DNA of 64,000 bases from Saccharopolyspora oryzae (GCF_027853915.1 NZ_JAQGLA010000001.1:1-64000); one strand, 5' to 3'. Shown: positions 35,238 to 45,436, counted from the first letter of the stretch. Notes: a model not told the origin generated them from the letters alone. Program-made: numbers and translations.

Positions 35238-36662
35238 TCAGCGCGTGGCGAGCAGCGAACGCAGGCGATCGGCCCACGCCGCGGTCTCGGGCAGGTCCTT
35301 GGTGGGGGTGCTGAAGTTGCCCCGCACGTCGGGCTGCACCGGGGTCGTCGCGTCGATGATCATCTTGCTCGTGATGCCCGCGGGTTGGGAGGCCGGAGCC
35401 AGTTCCACCACCGACAGGTTCGGGACGACCACCACGTCCTCGGCGGGGTTGACCTTCGCCGACTGCGCCCACATCACCTGCGGCAGGTCGAACGGGTCCA
35501 CGTCCTCGTCGACCAGGATCACCTGGCTGACGTAGCCGAGCCCGTGCGGGGTGGTCATCGCGCGCATGCCCACTGCCTTGGCGAACCCGCCGTAGCGCTT
35601 CGCCGTGGAGATGATCACCAGCAGTCCGTGCGTGTACATCGCGTTCACGGCGCGCACCTCGGGGAACTCCGCGCGCAGCTGCTTGAGCAGCGGCACGCAG
35701 GTGTTCGGACCCACCAGGTAATCGCACTCGGTCCACGGCATGCCCAGGTACAGCGACTCGAAGATCGGGTTGCTGCGGAAGGAGATCCGCTCGATGCGCA
35801 CCACCGGCATCCGCCGGCCGCCCGAGTAGTGCCCGGTGAACTCCCCGAACGGGCCCTCGAGCTGCCGCACCCGCGACTCGATGCGGCCCTCGATCACGAC
35901 TTCCGCACCCCACGGCACGTCGAGGCCGGTCAGCGGCGCGGTGGCGATGGGCATGGGGGCGCCGCGCAGCGCGCCGGCCATCTCGTACTCGGACTGGTCG
36001 TAGGCCATCGGCATGCCCGCCACGATGGGCACCACCGGGTCGTTGCCCAGCGTGATGGCCACCGGCAGATCCTCTCCCCTCTCCTCGGCCTTGCGCAGGT
36101 GCTGGGCGATGTCGTGCATCGGAACAGGCTGCAGCGCAAGGCGATCCCGGTCGATGACCTCGATGCGGTAGATGCCCAGGTTCTGCCGGTCGAAGTCCTC
36201 CGGCGCGTCCGGGTCGCGGGAGATCACGGCGGCCTTGTCCAGGTAGAACCCGCCGTCACCGTCGTTGAGCCGGAACAGCGGAAGCACGTCGAACAGGTCG
36301 ATGTCCGCGCCGCTGACGGTGTTCTCCCGCCACGGCGCGTCCTCCCGGCGCTCCGGCGCGACGGGGAAGTCGTCCCAGCGCCGCGCGAACTCCTCGACCT
36401 GCTCGCGGGTGGAGGTCTCCTTGGGCAGGCCCAGGGCCAGCGCGTGGTTGCGCCACGAGCCGTGCACGTTCATCGCGATCCGCGCGTTGGTGAAGCCCTT
36501 GACCTGGTCGAACCACAGCGCGGGCGCGCCCTCCCCGATGCGCCCGGCGGCGTTGGCGGCCGCCGCCAGGTCTGGCTCCGGGAGCACCTCGTCGGGGATC
36601 CGCAACAGCTGCCCCTGCTGCTCCAGGGTGTTCAGGAACGACCGGAGGTCGTCGTAGGCCAT
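35238..36662 (-). CDS. vdcC: UbiD-family hydroxyarylic acid decarboxylase, subunit C
   Basis: 474 residues, the usual VdcC length. It carries the UbiD markers for prenylated-FMN binding: NLGIYRIEVIDRDRLALQPV, and the acidic catalytic region around GPFGEFTGHYSGGRRMPVVR (E-x-x-x-x-E of the UbiD family). It would decarboxylate a phenolic acid such as vanillate or 4-hydroxybenzoate to the phenol, reversibly. The cofactor would come from the adjacent UbiX-like gene. The start MAYDDLRSFL follows GAGGAGGA. Confidence 0.92.
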   Translation of the reverse strand: MAYDDLRSFLNTLEQQGQLLRIPDEVLPEPDLAAAANAAGRIGEGAPALWFDQVKGFTNARIAMNVHGSWRNHALALGLPKETSTREQVEEFARRWDDFPVAPERREDAPWRENTVSGADIDLFDVLPLFRLNDGDGGFYLDKAAVISRDPDAPEDFDRQNLGIYRIEVIDRDRLALQPVPMHDIAQHLRKAEERGEDLPVAITLGNDPVVPIVAGMPMAYDQSEYEMAGALRGAPMPIATAPLTGLDVPWGAEVVIEGRIESRVRQLEGPFGEFTGHYSGGRRMPVVRIERISFRSNPIFESLYLGMPWTECDYLVGPNTCVPLLKQLRAEFPEVRAVNAMYTHGLLVIISTAKRYGGFAKAVGMRAMTTPHGLGYVSQVILVDEDVDPFDLPQVMWAQSAKVNPAEDVVVVPNLSVVELAPASQPAGITSKMIIDATTPVQPDVRGNFSTPTKDLPETAAWADRLRSLLATR

Positions 36663-36701
36663 GTGCTCCTCCTCAAAAGAACTGTGCGGCAAGGGAAAGT
36701 T

Positions 36702-37295
36702 TCAGGATGCTGCGCGGTTGCGCAGCCGAGCCGTCCGCAGGCCCTCCCACCGCTGCGCGGCGGGGGCGGGCAGGTCCAGCTGGTCCAGCACGCGGGCGGT
36801 GACGTGTTCGACGACGTCGTCGAGGGAGGCAGGGTTGTTGTAGAACGCGGGCATCGGCGGCACGATGCGCACACCCATCCGGGACAGCGCGAGCATGTTC
36901 TCCAGGTGGATCTCGCTCAGCGGCGTCTCGCGCGGCACCAGCACCAGCGGCCGACGTTCCTTGATCGTCACGTCCGCGGCGCGCGCGACGAGCCCGTCGG
37001 CGTAGCCGGCGCGGATCCCGGCGAGGGTCTTCATCGAGCACGGCACTATGACCATGCCGCCGGTGCGGAAGGACCCGGAGGAGATGCTCGCGCCTTGATC
37101 GTCGGGGTTGTGGACGACGTCGGCGAGCTTGCCGATCTCCTTGGCGGACAGCCCGGTCTCCAACTCGACAGTCGCCCGGGCCCACCGGCTGATCACCAGG
37201 TGGGTCTCCACCTCCGGCAGCTCGGCCAGCCGTTCCAGCAGCCGGAGGCCGAGCGGAGCCCCGGTCGCCCCGGTCATGCCAACGACGAGTCGCAT
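36702..37295 (-). CDS. vdcB: UbiX-like flavin prenyltransferase, subunit B
   Basis: 197 residues beginning MRLVVGMTGATGAPLGLRLL, the FMN-binding start of UbiX/Pad1. SSGSFRTGGMVIVPCSMKTL and LVLVPRETPLSEIHLENMLA are the conserved prenyl-phosphate and FMN contact segments. It makes prenylated FMN for VdcC. It is the first gene of the vdcB-C-D operon, facing an AraC regulator. Confidence 0.92.
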   Translation of the reverse strand: MRLVVGMTGATGAPLGLRLLERLAELPEVETHLVISRWARATVELETGLSAKEIGKLADVVHNPDDQGASISSGSFRTGGMVIVPCSMKTLAGIRAGYADGLVARAADVTIKERRPLVLVPRETPLSEIHLENMLALSRMGVRIVPPMPAFYNNPASLDDVVEHVTARVLDQLDLPAPAAQRWEGLRTARLRNRAAS

Positions 37296-37412
37296 GCTTC
37301 TCCTTTTCGGTCACTCCAGCTCCGACACCCCCACACTAGGAGTCGATATCGCAGGTGAGCAGGTACGCTGGCGACAAACCATGGGAATAATCGGACAAGA
37401 ACGGTTGCACGG

Positions 37413-38285
37413 ATGCCCGAGATCACCGATGTCGCCTACCGGCCGTGGCTGAGCACACCGATCGGGATGGACGTGGTGGATTTCGCCGAGCTGCGCGAAC
37501 GGGGCAAGCGGCGGGAGATCGACCTGGCCGCCCCGCAACGGCCCGACTTCCACCACCTCATCCACGTCGCCGGGGACGCCGAACCGCTGCCGCACGTGGT
37601 GGACTTCGCCACCCACCTCATCGAGCCGGGCGGTTGGCTGTGGGTGCGCCCGGGCCAGGTCCACCAGTACGCGGCCGAGCCGGGCGGTGCGCTGACCCGA
37701 TCCTGCGGCGCCATCGTGATCTGGCGCCCGGGTTTCGTGACCGTCGATCCGCCGCTCAGCGAGGCCCCGGTGCTGCCGACCCGCTCGACCGCCCGCCTGG
37801 TCGACCTCGCTCGCCAGCACCTGTTCGCCGAGCACGAGGAGCTGGGCACCCTGACGCTGGAGGACCACAACCGGGCACTGCGCATGCTGTTGGCCGTCCT
37901 CCTGCTGCGCCTTGCCCGCGCCAGCCCGGAACCTCCTGCCGCGGCACTGCCGGACGGGCCGTTCGCGCGGTTCCGCGCGGCTGTCGAGCGCGACTTCACC
38001 CGCACCCACCGCGTCGCCGACTACGCCGCCGCCCTCGGCTACAGCACCCGAACCCTCACCCGCGCCGCACTGGCCGCCTCCGGCACCACCGCCAAGGCCT
38101 ACCTCGATGCCCGCATCATCCTGGAGGCCAAACGCCTCCTGGTGCACACCGACGCCACCTCGGCCGACGTCGCCCGCCACCTCGGCTTCGAAAACCCCGG
38201 CGACTTCAACAAGTTCTTCCGCAAGCACGACGGTCGAACGCCGCTGGCCTTCCGCGCCGAAGCACGCGGCACGACGGAGCCGTGA
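37413..38285 (+). CDS. AraC-family regulator with N-terminal cupin
   Basis: 290 residues. The N-terminal part (about 20-130) is an AraC-type ligand-binding cupin (PDFHHLIHVAGDAEPLPHVV, LIEPGGWLWVRPGQVHQYAA). The C-terminal HTH region reads VADYAAALGYSTRTLTRAAL and DVARHLGFENPGDFNKFFRK. It is divergent from vdcB-C-D across 117 bases and is the probable activator of that operon, likely responding to a phenolic acid. It is followed by a perfect hairpin. Confidence 0.85.
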   Translation: MPEITDVAYRPWLSTPIGMDVVDFAELRERGKRREIDLAAPQRPDFHHLIHVAGDAEPLPHVVDFATHLIEPGGWLWVRPGQVHQYAAEPGGALTRSCGAIVIWRPGFVTVDPPLSEAPVLPTRSTARLVDLARQHLFAEHEELGTLTLEDHNRALRMLLAVLLLRLARASPEPPAAALPDGPFARFRAAVERDFTRTHRVADYAAALGYSTRTLTRAALAASGTTAKAYLDARIILEAKRLLVHTDATSADVARHLGFENPGDFNKFFRKHDGRTPLAFRAEARGTTEP

Positions 38286-38290
38286 ATCCC

Positions 38291-38337
38291 CGCGGTCATC
38301 GGCGACGTCGTCGTCTGCGGCGTCGCCGATGACCGCG
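38291..38337 (+). terminator. Terminator-like hairpin after the AraC regulator
   Basis: A perfect 17-bp inverted repeat, CGCGGTCATCGGCGACG and its complement, with a 13-base loop, starts 6 bases after the AraC stop codon. It separates the vdc region from the convergent catabolic island. No T-run. Confidence 0.85.
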
Positions 38338-38412
38338 ACCTACGCCCGCACCCTCAAGCCGTGGCCCGACGAGCAACTGTCCTCACTGGAGGTCTTGCCC
38401 TGATCTCCGTCC

Positions 38413-39384
38413 TCAGCGCTGGACCGGGTCGCCGTCGGCGCCCAGGAAGGCCTCGAGTTCGGCGGGGGTCGGGGCGGCCTCCCAGTCGCCGGGGGTCGTG
38501 CACATCACGGCGCCACAGGCGTTCGCCCGGGCGAGCTTCTCCTCGACGCTCCAGCCTTGGACGTCGCCACTGAGGTAGCCGGCCACGAACGCATCCCCCG
38601 CTCCCACCGTGTCGACGACATCGACGCGATGGCCAGGAGCGTGGACCACGGTGCCCCCGGTGTACGTCGACGCACCGTCGGCGCCCCGCTTGACGACGAT
38701 CTCGCGCGCGCCCGTGGGGTCGAGGGCGCGGGCCAGCTCGTCGATCGCCGAAGAATCATCCGCCACGCCACCGGGAACCCCGTACGCCAGCTCCTCGGGG
38801 GAGCCGAACACGAGGTCCGCCTCCCCGACGAGCTCGCCGAGCACCTTCGCGGCGACGTCCGCGGGAGCGAGCGTCGACCGGTAGTTCACGTCGACGCTCA
38901 CGCGCACCCCGGCGGCCCGAGCCCGCCGCACGACGGAAAGACACGCCTCGCGCGCGGAGTCCGACAGCAACGGAGTGATACCGGTGAGGTGCACGAGCCC
39001 GACGCTCTCGACGAGACCCGCGGGCACGTCCGCGGCTGCCAGCCGCGAACCGGCGGAACCCGCGCGGTAGTAGTACACCCGCGACGTCCCCGGTCCCGTG
39101 CGCTCCTTGACCATGAGCCCGGTCGCCGCCGCTGGGTCGAGCTGTGCCCGCACGTCGACGCCCTCGCCGCGGACCTCGCGCACGACCCGTCTGCCCAGCG
39201 AGTCGTCTCCGACCCGGCCGATCCACGTGACCGGAACTCCGAGCCTGCTCAGGCCGACGGCGACGTTCGTCTCCGCGCCACCGATCCCCACGTGCGCTTC
39301 GGACACGTGCGCGAGCGAACCGATGCGGCTGCCGGTGAGCAGGCCCATCGTCTCGCCCAGCGTCAGAATCCGGGAGACCGTCAT
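38413..39384 (-). CDS. kdgK: 2-keto-3-deoxygluconate kinase, PfkB family
   Basis: 323 residues. It has the PfkB signatures GIGGAETNVAVGLSRLGVPV near residue 32 and DTVGAGDAFVAGYLSGDVQG near 255, with the catalytic Asp in GAGD. It phosphorylates 2-keto-3-deoxygluconate (KDG) to KDPG. The start overlaps the stop of the aldolase gene (ATGA). It is the last gene of an operon that supplies KDG from mannonate. Confidence 0.85.
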   Translation of the reverse strand: MTVSRILTLGETMGLLTGSRIGSLAHVSEAHVGIGGAETNVAVGLSRLGVPVTWIGRVGDDSLGRRVVREVRGEGVDVRAQLDPAAATGLMVKERTGPGTSRVYYYRAGSAGSRLAAADVPAGLVESVGLVHLTGITPLLSDSAREACLSVVRRARAAGVRVSVDVNYRSTLAPADVAAKVLGELVGEADLVFGSPEELAYGVPGGVADDSSAIDELARALDPTGAREIVVKRGADGASTYTGGTVVHAPGHRVDVVDTVGAGDAFVAGYLSGDVQGWSVEEKLARANACGAVMCTTPGDWEAAPTPAELEAFLGADGDPVQR

Positions 39385-40028
39385 TCGGTTCCACTCCCCG
39401 CGCACACCTCGACGAACCGCCGCGCCCGTTCCGCGAGCGCACCGAGTTCGCCGCCCTTCATCGCGTCCCCGAGCAGCGGGCCACCGACGCTCACCGCCGC
39501 CGCACCGGCCGCGAGCCACGCCCGCGCCGATTCGAGGTCCACCCCACCGGACGGGACGGCGGACAGATCCGGGAACGGACCGCGCAGATCCTTCAGGTAT
39601 CCGGGACCCACCTGGCCCGCGGGGAACACCTTCACCGCGGAGACGCCGCGGTCCCAGGTGGAGAACAGCTCCGTGGGAGTGAGGCCGCCCGGGACGATCG
39701 CGATGTCGCGTTCGAGGGCCCTGTCGACGGTGGCGAGATCGGAGACCGGCGTGACGAGGTAGTGCGCTCCCCCATCGGCGGCAGCGTCCACGTCGCCGGG
39801 CCGCGTCACGGTGCCGATACCGATGTCGGCCGTCTCCGCGTACCGTTCGACGAGCCCGGGCAGCGCGGCGAACGTCCCCGGAGTCGTGAGCGTGAGCTCG
39901 AAACTCCGCACCCCCGCCTCGACCATCGTGTCGATGACCGGTACGTAGTCCTCGGCGCGCTCGCCGCGGATCACCACCACGAGCCGCGAGGCGGCGGTCC
40001 TCCGGGGCAGGGTCTGGCGCTCGCTCAT
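39381..40028 (-). CDS. eda: KDPG/KHG aldolase
   Basis: 215 residues of the class I Eda fold. RLVVVIRGERAEDYVPVIDT, then MVEAGVRSFELTLTTPGTFA, starts the barrel. The Schiff-base lysine is in GVSAVKVFPAGQVGPGYLKD, and PSGGVDLESARAWLAAGAAA forms the phosphate site. It splits KDPG to pyruvate and glyceraldehyde 3-phosphate. It is coupled to kdgK by a 4-base overlap and lies 20 bases after manD. Confidence 0.88.
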   Translation of the reverse strand: MSERQTLPRRTAASRLVVVIRGERAEDYVPVIDTMVEAGVRSFELTLTTPGTFAALPGLVERYAETADIGIGTVTRPGDVDAAADGGAHYLVTPVSDLATVDRALERDIAIVPGGLTPTELFSTWDRGVSAVKVFPAGQVGPGYLKDLRGPFPDLSAVPSGGVDLESARAWLAAGAAAVSVGGPLLGDAMKGGELGALAERARRFVEVCAGSGTE

Positions 40029-40048
40029 GACGTCCGTCCTTTCTCGAC

Positions 40049-41293
40049 TCACCAGTCGTGCACGGTGCCGTCGAGCAGGCGGTTCACCGGGAGGTAGGCG
40101 GTGGTGTACGGATGGCGCGCGGCGAGCTCCTCGTCGAGTTCCACGCCGAGACCGGGGTTGTCGCCGGGATGGAGGAAGCCGCGGTCGAACGTGTACGACG
40201 TGCGGAACGTCTCCAGCGTCAGCTCGCTGTGCGGCATGTACTCCTGGATGCCGAAGTTGTGGATCGCCAGGTCGATGTGGAGCGCGGCCGCCATGCCGAT
40301 CGGCGAGACGTCGGTCGGACCGTGGATGCCGGAGCGGACTCCGTAGATGCCTGCGAAGTCGAGGAGCTTCTTCATACCCGTGACGCCGCCGGTGTGCGTG
40401 GGCGCCGACCGCACGTAGTCGATGAGCCGCTCGGTGATGAGCGTCTGGTAGTCGTACACCGAGTTGAAGACCTCACCGGTGGCCAGCGGGGTCGTGCTGT
40501 GCTGCCGGACGAGCCGGAACGCCTCCTGGTCCTCGCCGGGCGTCGCGTCCTCGAGCCAGAACAGGTCGTACGGTTCGAGCGACTTCGCCAGCCGGGCGGC
40601 CTCGATCGGTGACATGCGGTGGTGTCCGTCGTGGAGCAGCCGCAGCTCCGGTCCGAACTCCTCGCGCACCTTCTCGAAGATCGACGGAACGTGCCGCAGG
40701 TACGCGGGCGTGTCCCAGTCCTCCTCCTCGGGACGCGTCGCGGCGCTGCCGTCGGCCGCGCGATGCGCGGGCTCGTAGTCGTACCTCTCCCCCGGCTTCG
40801 CCGTATCCGAGACGCCGTACACCCGGCCGAGACCGGGAACGCCCGTCTGGATTCGCACCGCGGTGTAGCCCTCGTCCACGTACCCGCGGATCGCCTGGGC
40901 CAGCGCCTCGTAGTCGTTGCCGGAGGCGTGCGCGTACACGCGGAGCTTGTCGCGGCTCGCTCCGCCGAGCAGCTGGTACAGCGGAACGCCCGCCTTCTTC
41001 GCCTTGATGTCCCACAGCGCCATGTCGACGGCGGCGATCGACGCCATCGTCACGGGGCCGCGTCGCCAGTACGCGCCGCGGTACAGGTACTGCCACGTGT
41101 CCTCGATGCGGTCCTCGTCCCGGCCGATGAGCGTGCTCGCGAGGTGGTCCCGCAGGTAGGCCGCGACGGAGAGCTCCCGCCCGTTGAGCGTCGCGTCGCC
41201 CCACCCGACGACCCCGTCGGACGTGACGATCTTGAGGGTGACGAAGTTGCGTCCGGGGCTCGTGACGATGACGTCGACGGTCGAGATGCTCAC
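40049..41293 (-). CDS. manD: D-mannonate dehydratase, enolase superfamily (ManD/RspA)
   Basis: 414 residues. Metal-binding and catalytic elements of the ManD subgroup are visible: [55 protein letters not shown] and [20 protein letters not shown]. It dehydrates D-mannonate to KDG. The subgroup includes high- and low-efficiency enzymes; this one has Pro after the conserved HG, a position to compare with characterised members. The neighbouring idonate/gulonate-type dehydrogenase is like RspB, recalling rspAB. Confidence 0.87.
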   Translation of the reverse strand: MSISTVDVIVTSPGRNFVTLKIVTSDGVVGWGDATLNGRELSVAAYLRDHLASTLIGRDEDRIEDTWQYLYRGAYWRRGPVTMASIAAVDMALWDIKAKKAGVPLYQLLGGASRDKLRVYAHASGNDYEALAQAIRGYVDEGYTAVRIQTGVPGLGRVYGVSDTAKPGERYDYEPAHRAADGSAATRPEEEDWDTPAYLRHVPSIFEKVREEFGPELRLLHDGHHRMSPIEAARLAKSLEPYDLFWLEDATPGEDQEAFRLVRQHSTTPLATGEVFNSVYDYQTLITERLIDYVRSAPTHTGGVTGMKKLLDFAGIYGVRSGIHGPTDVSPIGMAAALHIDLAIHNFGIQEYMPHSELTLETFRTSYTFDRGFLHPGDNPGLGVELDEELAARHPYTTAYLPVNRLLDGTVHDW

Positions 41294-41398
41294 GGTGCTC
41301 GCTTCCTCCAGAGGCAGCTTGATCAGTGGTGTACGTCGAAAGTGGACGGTGTGGGAACCGCCTCGGATGCGGCTCGCCGCCGCACCCGAGGCGGGTGC

Positions 41399-42799
41399 TC
41401 AGACGGCGTTGCGCGGATCCCTCAGGTCGCGTCCTGCGACCTCGGGCATGAGGAACGTCCCGATGAGCGGGCAGGCCGTGAAGATGCCGAGCATGATCGC
41501 GATCGGGATCCACGATCCGGTCGTCCCGGCCACCCAGGCCGCCACGACGACGGGGCCGATACCGGTGGCGATCATCGCGGCGACCTCCCTGATGACACCG
41601 GTCGCGGCGTACCGGTGACGGGCGCCGAAGATCTCCGGCAGCGTGAGGTTCTCCAGCGAGGCGAGCGCCATGACCGACACGTTGTGCATGACGATGTAGC
41701 CGACGAACAACTGCGGGACGTCCGCTCCCGCGATCGCCATCATCGTCGGCACGATGAGGATCAGCGAGATCACGCTCATCACCTGGTACATCCGGCGACG
41801 GCCGAACTTGTCACCGAGCGCGCCGACGATCGGCACCGTGACGAACGCGCACAGCGAGGAGACGATCACGACGCTCGTGCCCACCGCGGCCGACATCGCG
41901 AGCGTGACGGTGATGAACGAGACCATGTAGGTCTGCAGGATTCCCGAGTTGCCCGCCTGTCCGAATCGCAGCAGGAACGCGGGTACGAGCGCCCGCCACT
42001 TCTTCTGCTCGAGCGCCTCGAGCATCGGGATGTCGTTCTCCTGCTCCGCCTTCGCCCGGATCTCGTCCGTCGTGAGCGCCACGCCGTCGTTGACGTGGGA
42101 GCTCTCCTCGAACACCGGGCTCTCCTTGAGCCGGAACCGGATCCACACGGCGAACAGCAGGATCACGGCGCTGCCGAGGAACGGGATGCGCCAGCCCCAC
42201 GCGAGGAGCTGCTCCTCGGAGAGAACGGCGACGAGGATGCCCCAGATCGCCGACGCACCGAGGGTGCCGCAGTTCGTGCCCAGCGCGACGAGCGACGCGA
42301 TGATGCCGCGACGCTTGGTCGGCGCGTACTCGGCGAGCATGACACCCGCGCCGGAGATCTCCGCACCGGCGCCGAAGCCCTGCACGAGGCGCAGCACCGC
42401 GAGGAGGATGGGCGCGAGGACGCCGATCTGGTGGACGGTCGGCAGGGCGCCGATGAGCGTCGTCGCACCGCCCATGAGGGCGATCGTGATGAACAGGACT
42501 TTGGTGCGGCCCACCCGGTCACCGAGCCGTCCGAAGTACCACGCACCCACGGGGCGGGCGATGTAGCCGACCGCGTACGTCGCCATCGCGGACACGACCG
42601 CGAGCGCAGGGCTTTCGCCGGCGAAGAACAGCTGGCCGAAGACGAGCCCGGCCGCGAGCGAGTACAGCTGGAAGTCCATGAACTCGAGCGCGGTGCCGAG
42701 CCATCCGGACATCGCGGCGCGTGCGAGATCGCCGGTGCTGCGTTCGGCCGTACCGTCCTTTGCGGTGCCCGTGCCGGGCGGTGGTGCTGAAGTGGACAT
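41399..42799 (-). CDS. MFS sugar-acid transporter, metabolite:H+ symporter type
   Basis: 466 residues, 12 predicted helices. RPVGAWYFGRLGDRVGRTKV is the MHS-type motif near TM2-3, and LVQGFGAGAEISGAGVMLAE and AWGWRIPFLGSAVILLFAVW are typical of the shikimate/proline-betaine/KgtP group. Lying between the dehydratase and the idonate-type dehydrogenase genes, it most likely imports the hexuronate or aldonate substrate. Confidence 0.85.
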   Translation of the reverse strand: MSTSAPPPGTGTAKDGTAERSTGDLARAAMSGWLGTALEFMDFQLYSLAAGLVFGQLFFAGESPALAVVSAMATYAVGYIARPVGAWYFGRLGDRVGRTKVLFITIALMGGATTLIGALPTVHQIGVLAPILLAVLRLVQGFGAGAEISGAGVMLAEYAPTKRRGIIASLVALGTNCGTLGASAIWGILVAVLSEEQLLAWGWRIPFLGSAVILLFAVWIRFRLKESPVFEESSHVNDGVALTTDEIRAKAEQENDIPMLEALEQKKWRALVPAFLLRFGQAGNSGILQTYMVSFITVTLAMSAAVGTSVVIVSSLCAFVTVPIVGALGDKFGRRRMYQVMSVISLILIVPTMMAIAGADVPQLFVGYIVMHNVSVMALASLENLTLPEIFGARHRYAATGVIREVAAMIATGIGPVVVAAWVAGTTGSWIPIAIMLGIFTACPLIGTFLMPEVAGRDLRDPRNAV

Positions 42800-42838
42800 C
42801 GTTGTTCCTTCTTCGGTTTCGCGCGGGGAGGGGGAAGG

Positions 42839-43843
42839 TCAGAACTCGATGAGGACCTTGCCGGAAGCAGCGGAGTCCTTCGCCGTCGCGAATGCCTCCA
42901 CCGCCTCGGTCGCGGGGAGCACGTGCGTGATGACCTGGGAGATCGAGGGGTGGGCCGCGAGCATGTCGACGGCCTCGTCGATCTCCGTCGAGAAGCGGAA
43001 CGTGCCGCGCAGCTGGACTTCCTTCGACACCAGCGGCGCGAGGTTCACCCCGATCGCGGTGTCGGCGAGCATGCCGACCTGGACGACGACGCCTGCGCGG
43101 GCCGCCGACGCAACCGCTTGCGTCAGCGACGCGGGCGCACCCGAGCACTCGAACACGACGGGATAGGAAGTCGTCGGGACGTCGTCGCGTCCGATGAGGA
43201 ACGTCTCGTGGGCGCCGAGCGCGCGGGCTCGTTCGAGGGCGGATTCCTGGATGTCCCCGACGGCCACGTGCTCGACGCCGCGCGCGGCGAGCGCCGCGAC
43301 GATCAGCAGGCCGACGGGCCCGGCGCCGAGCACGAGCGCGCGAGCACCGACGTCGCCGTTGGCGATCGTGAGCGCGTGCAGCGCGACGCCGAGAGGCTCA
43401 GCGAGCGCTGCGTCCCGCAGCGACAGGCCTTCGGGCAGCCTGCGGAGCATGGGCTTCTCGACGAGCACGTACTCCGCGGCGGCGCCCTGCCGGTGCGGGA
43501 AGTCCGCGGCGCTGCCGAGGTAATCGCCGCCGGGCCACAGGTGCGGCCGGTCCGCGATGCCGTCCACCGGGGTGCCGTACCGCGCGGGGTGCACGGTCAC
43601 CGGCGTGCCCTTCGCCCACTCGCCACTCGGATCGGCTTCGACGATCGCGGAGAACTCGTGACCGGGTGCGAAGGGCTCGCGGACCAGGTTCTCCCCGTTC
43701 TTGCCGTGGAAGTAGTAGTGCAGGTCCGAACCGCAAATGCCGACGTACCGCACGCGCAGCAGCACCTCGCCGTCGGCGGGTTCGGGGACGGCGACGTCCT
43801 CGAGGCGCATGTCCTCGGCGCCGTGGATGAACAGGCCTTTCAT
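42839..43843 (-). CDS. Zinc-dependent L-idonate / L-gulonate 5-dehydrogenase-like enzyme
   Basis: 334 residues of the MDR family. The catalytic zinc site is suggested by VGICGSDLHYYFHG and FAPGHEFSAIVEADP. The nucleotide motif is ALVLGAGPVGLLIVAALAAR. It is closest in look to L-idonate 5-dehydrogenase and RspB. With the fructuronate reductase and ManD it could feed L-gulonate or L-idonate into mannonate. Which acid is used cannot be decided from sequence alone. Confidence 0.8.
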   Translation of the reverse strand: MKGLFIHGAEDMRLEDVAVPEPADGEVLLRVRYVGICGSDLHYYFHGKNGENLVREPFAPGHEFSAIVEADPSGEWAKGTPVTVHPARYGTPVDGIADRPHLWPGGDYLGSAADFPHRQGAAAEYVLVEKPMLRRLPEGLSLRDAALAEPLGVALHALTIANGDVGARALVLGAGPVGLLIVAALAARGVEHVAVGDIQESALERARALGAHETFLIGRDDVPTTSYPVVFECSGAPASLTQAVASAARAGVVVQVGMLADTAIGVNLAPLVSKEVQLRGTFRFSTEIDEAVDMLAAHPSISQVITHVLPATEAVEAFATAKDSAASGKVLIEF

Positions 43844-43877
43844 CGATGATCAGCTCCAGGAGGTCGGCGGGGGATGC

Positions 43878-45353
43878 TCAGCGGGAGGCGGCGACGTCGG
43901 CGGCCGCGGCGCGCACACCGCCGCGGATGATGAGGGTGAGCAGGTCGGCGACCCTGGCGGTGAAGGCATCCTGCTCGGCGAGGGCGTCCGGGAAGAATCC
44001 GCCGTTCATGATGCGGCGCACGTGGTCGGGAACGGTCACAGCGCCGTCGACGGCGGCGGCGAGCCGGTCGCGGGCGGGTTCGACGATGCGCTCGGCGAGC
44101 GGATCCGGGGTGAAGCCCGTCGGCGGGGCGACGCACGCGATCCACGCGGCGGTGCACAGCGCGAGGTGGTGCGGCATGTCGCCGCGCCGGAGGTGGAGCA
44201 GCGCCGCGTCGGGGATGCGCTGGAGGAGCTTGACGGATCCGTCGGTGCCCACCTGGGTGGTCGCGTGCCCGATGCGCGGGTTGCGCCACCGGGCGTCCAA
44301 TTCGGACACGTACGCGCCGGCGTCGAATCCGGTGGGCGGGGTGAACGTCGGGAGGTAGTCGTCGGTGATCCCGTTCAGGACCGCCTCGCGCACGAAGTCC
44401 TGTCCCCACGCGACGTCGATCGTCGGCGCGCCGGAGAGGATTCCGAGGTAGGCGATGAGCGAGTGCGATCCGTTGAGCAGGCGCAGCTTGACCATCTCGT
44501 ACGCCTCGAGCTCGTTCGAGAACGTCGCGCCGGCCAGATCCCAGGCGGGACGGCCGCCCGCGAAGTCGTCCTCGAGAACCCACATGGTGAAGTCCTCGGC
44601 GGGGACGGGACACAGGTCTTCGACGCCGAGCAGATCCGCGACGAGACGTGAGTGCTCGTCGGTCGTCTTCGGCACGATGCGGTCGACCATCGCGTTCGGG
44701 AACGACACCGACGAGGACACGAAGGACAGCACGTCCTCGCTCACGCCTGCCGCCTGCAGGAACTCCTCGACCACGGCGCGCGTGACATCGCCGGAGGACT
44801 GGAGGTTGTCGCAGGACAGGACGGCGAACGGCTCACCCGAGGCGGCGCGCTTCTCGAGACCGCGGGCGATCATGCCCACCGCGGTGCGCGGCGTCGAGCC
44901 TGCCGGGAGGTCCGCGGCGACGTCGGGGTCGTCGAGCGCCAGCTTGCCGGTCGCGGGGTCGCGCGTGTAGCCGACCTCGGAGACGGTGAGCGTGACGATG
45001 CGGTGCGCCGGATCCGCGATCGCGTCCACGACCGCGGCGGGGTCCTGGGCGGCTACGCCGGTGTTGCGGTGGACATCGACCACGCCGGCCTCGACGCCGT
45101 GTTCGGAGAGCTGGAGGATCGAGTAGACGTTGTCCTGGGCTCGCATCGGAGCTACGACCCGCTCCGACGAGTGCGCGAAGCCGCGGATGCCCCAGTCGCC
45201 ACCGGCGGCGGCCATCGCCTGCGCGGTGTAGACCGCGCCGTGCGCGCGATGGAAGTTGCCGAGGCCGAGGTGGACGATTCCCGTCCGGTCCGGGGCGGAC
45301 GCTCCGAGGAGCGATCCCGCGGGCACGCTCTTCCGGCCCAGTGGCTGTGTCAT
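43878..45353 (-). CDS. uxuB: Fructuronate reductase / mannitol dehydrogenase family
   Basis: 491 residues, the usual length for polyol-specific long-chain dehydrogenases. It begins with GIVHLGLGNFHRAHGAVYTA, the NAD-binding N terminus of this family, and has the catalytic block MVKLRLLNGSHSLIAYLGIL (K-x5-N-x2-H). In this gene setting fructuronate reductase (D-fructuronate to D-mannonate) is the best fit; mannitol dehydrogenase is the alternative. The ATG at 45353 is chosen because the family N terminus begins there. Confidence 0.83.
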   Translation of the reverse strand: MTQPLGRKSVPAGSLLGASAPDRTGIVHLGLGNFHRAHGAVYTAQAMAAAGGDWGIRGFAHSSERVVAPMRAQDNVYSILQLSEHGVEAGVVDVHRNTGVAAQDPAAVVDAIADPAHRIVTLTVSEVGYTRDPATGKLALDDPDVAADLPAGSTPRTAVGMIARGLEKRAASGEPFAVLSCDNLQSSGDVTRAVVEEFLQAAGVSEDVLSFVSSSVSFPNAMVDRIVPKTTDEHSRLVADLLGVEDLCPVPAEDFTMWVLEDDFAGGRPAWDLAGATFSNELEAYEMVKLRLLNGSHSLIAYLGILSGAPTIDVAWGQDFVREAVLNGITDDYLPTFTPPTGFDAGAYVSELDARWRNPRIGHATTQVGTDGSVKLLQRIPDAALLHLRRGDMPHHLALCTAAWIACVAPPTGFTPDPLAERIVEPARDRLAAAVDGAVTVPDHVRRIMNGGFFPDALAEQDAFTARVADLLTLIIRGGVRAAAADVAASR

Positions 45354-45436
45354 GACGTCTTCGTCCTTCCACGACGTACGGGCTGTGGTCCAGCGCTGCC
45401 GCGCATTGCGTTTCACATTGCGAACCGACCGTTTTG

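Noticed and set aside
40619-42790. A 723-residue open frame on the plus strand, and similar long ones at 35115-37358, 26702-28537 and, on the minus strand, 19504-21882
   Set aside because: Each lies opposite a well-supported gene and has an Arg/His/Asp/Gly-biased composition with no family motifs. They are by-products of high GC.
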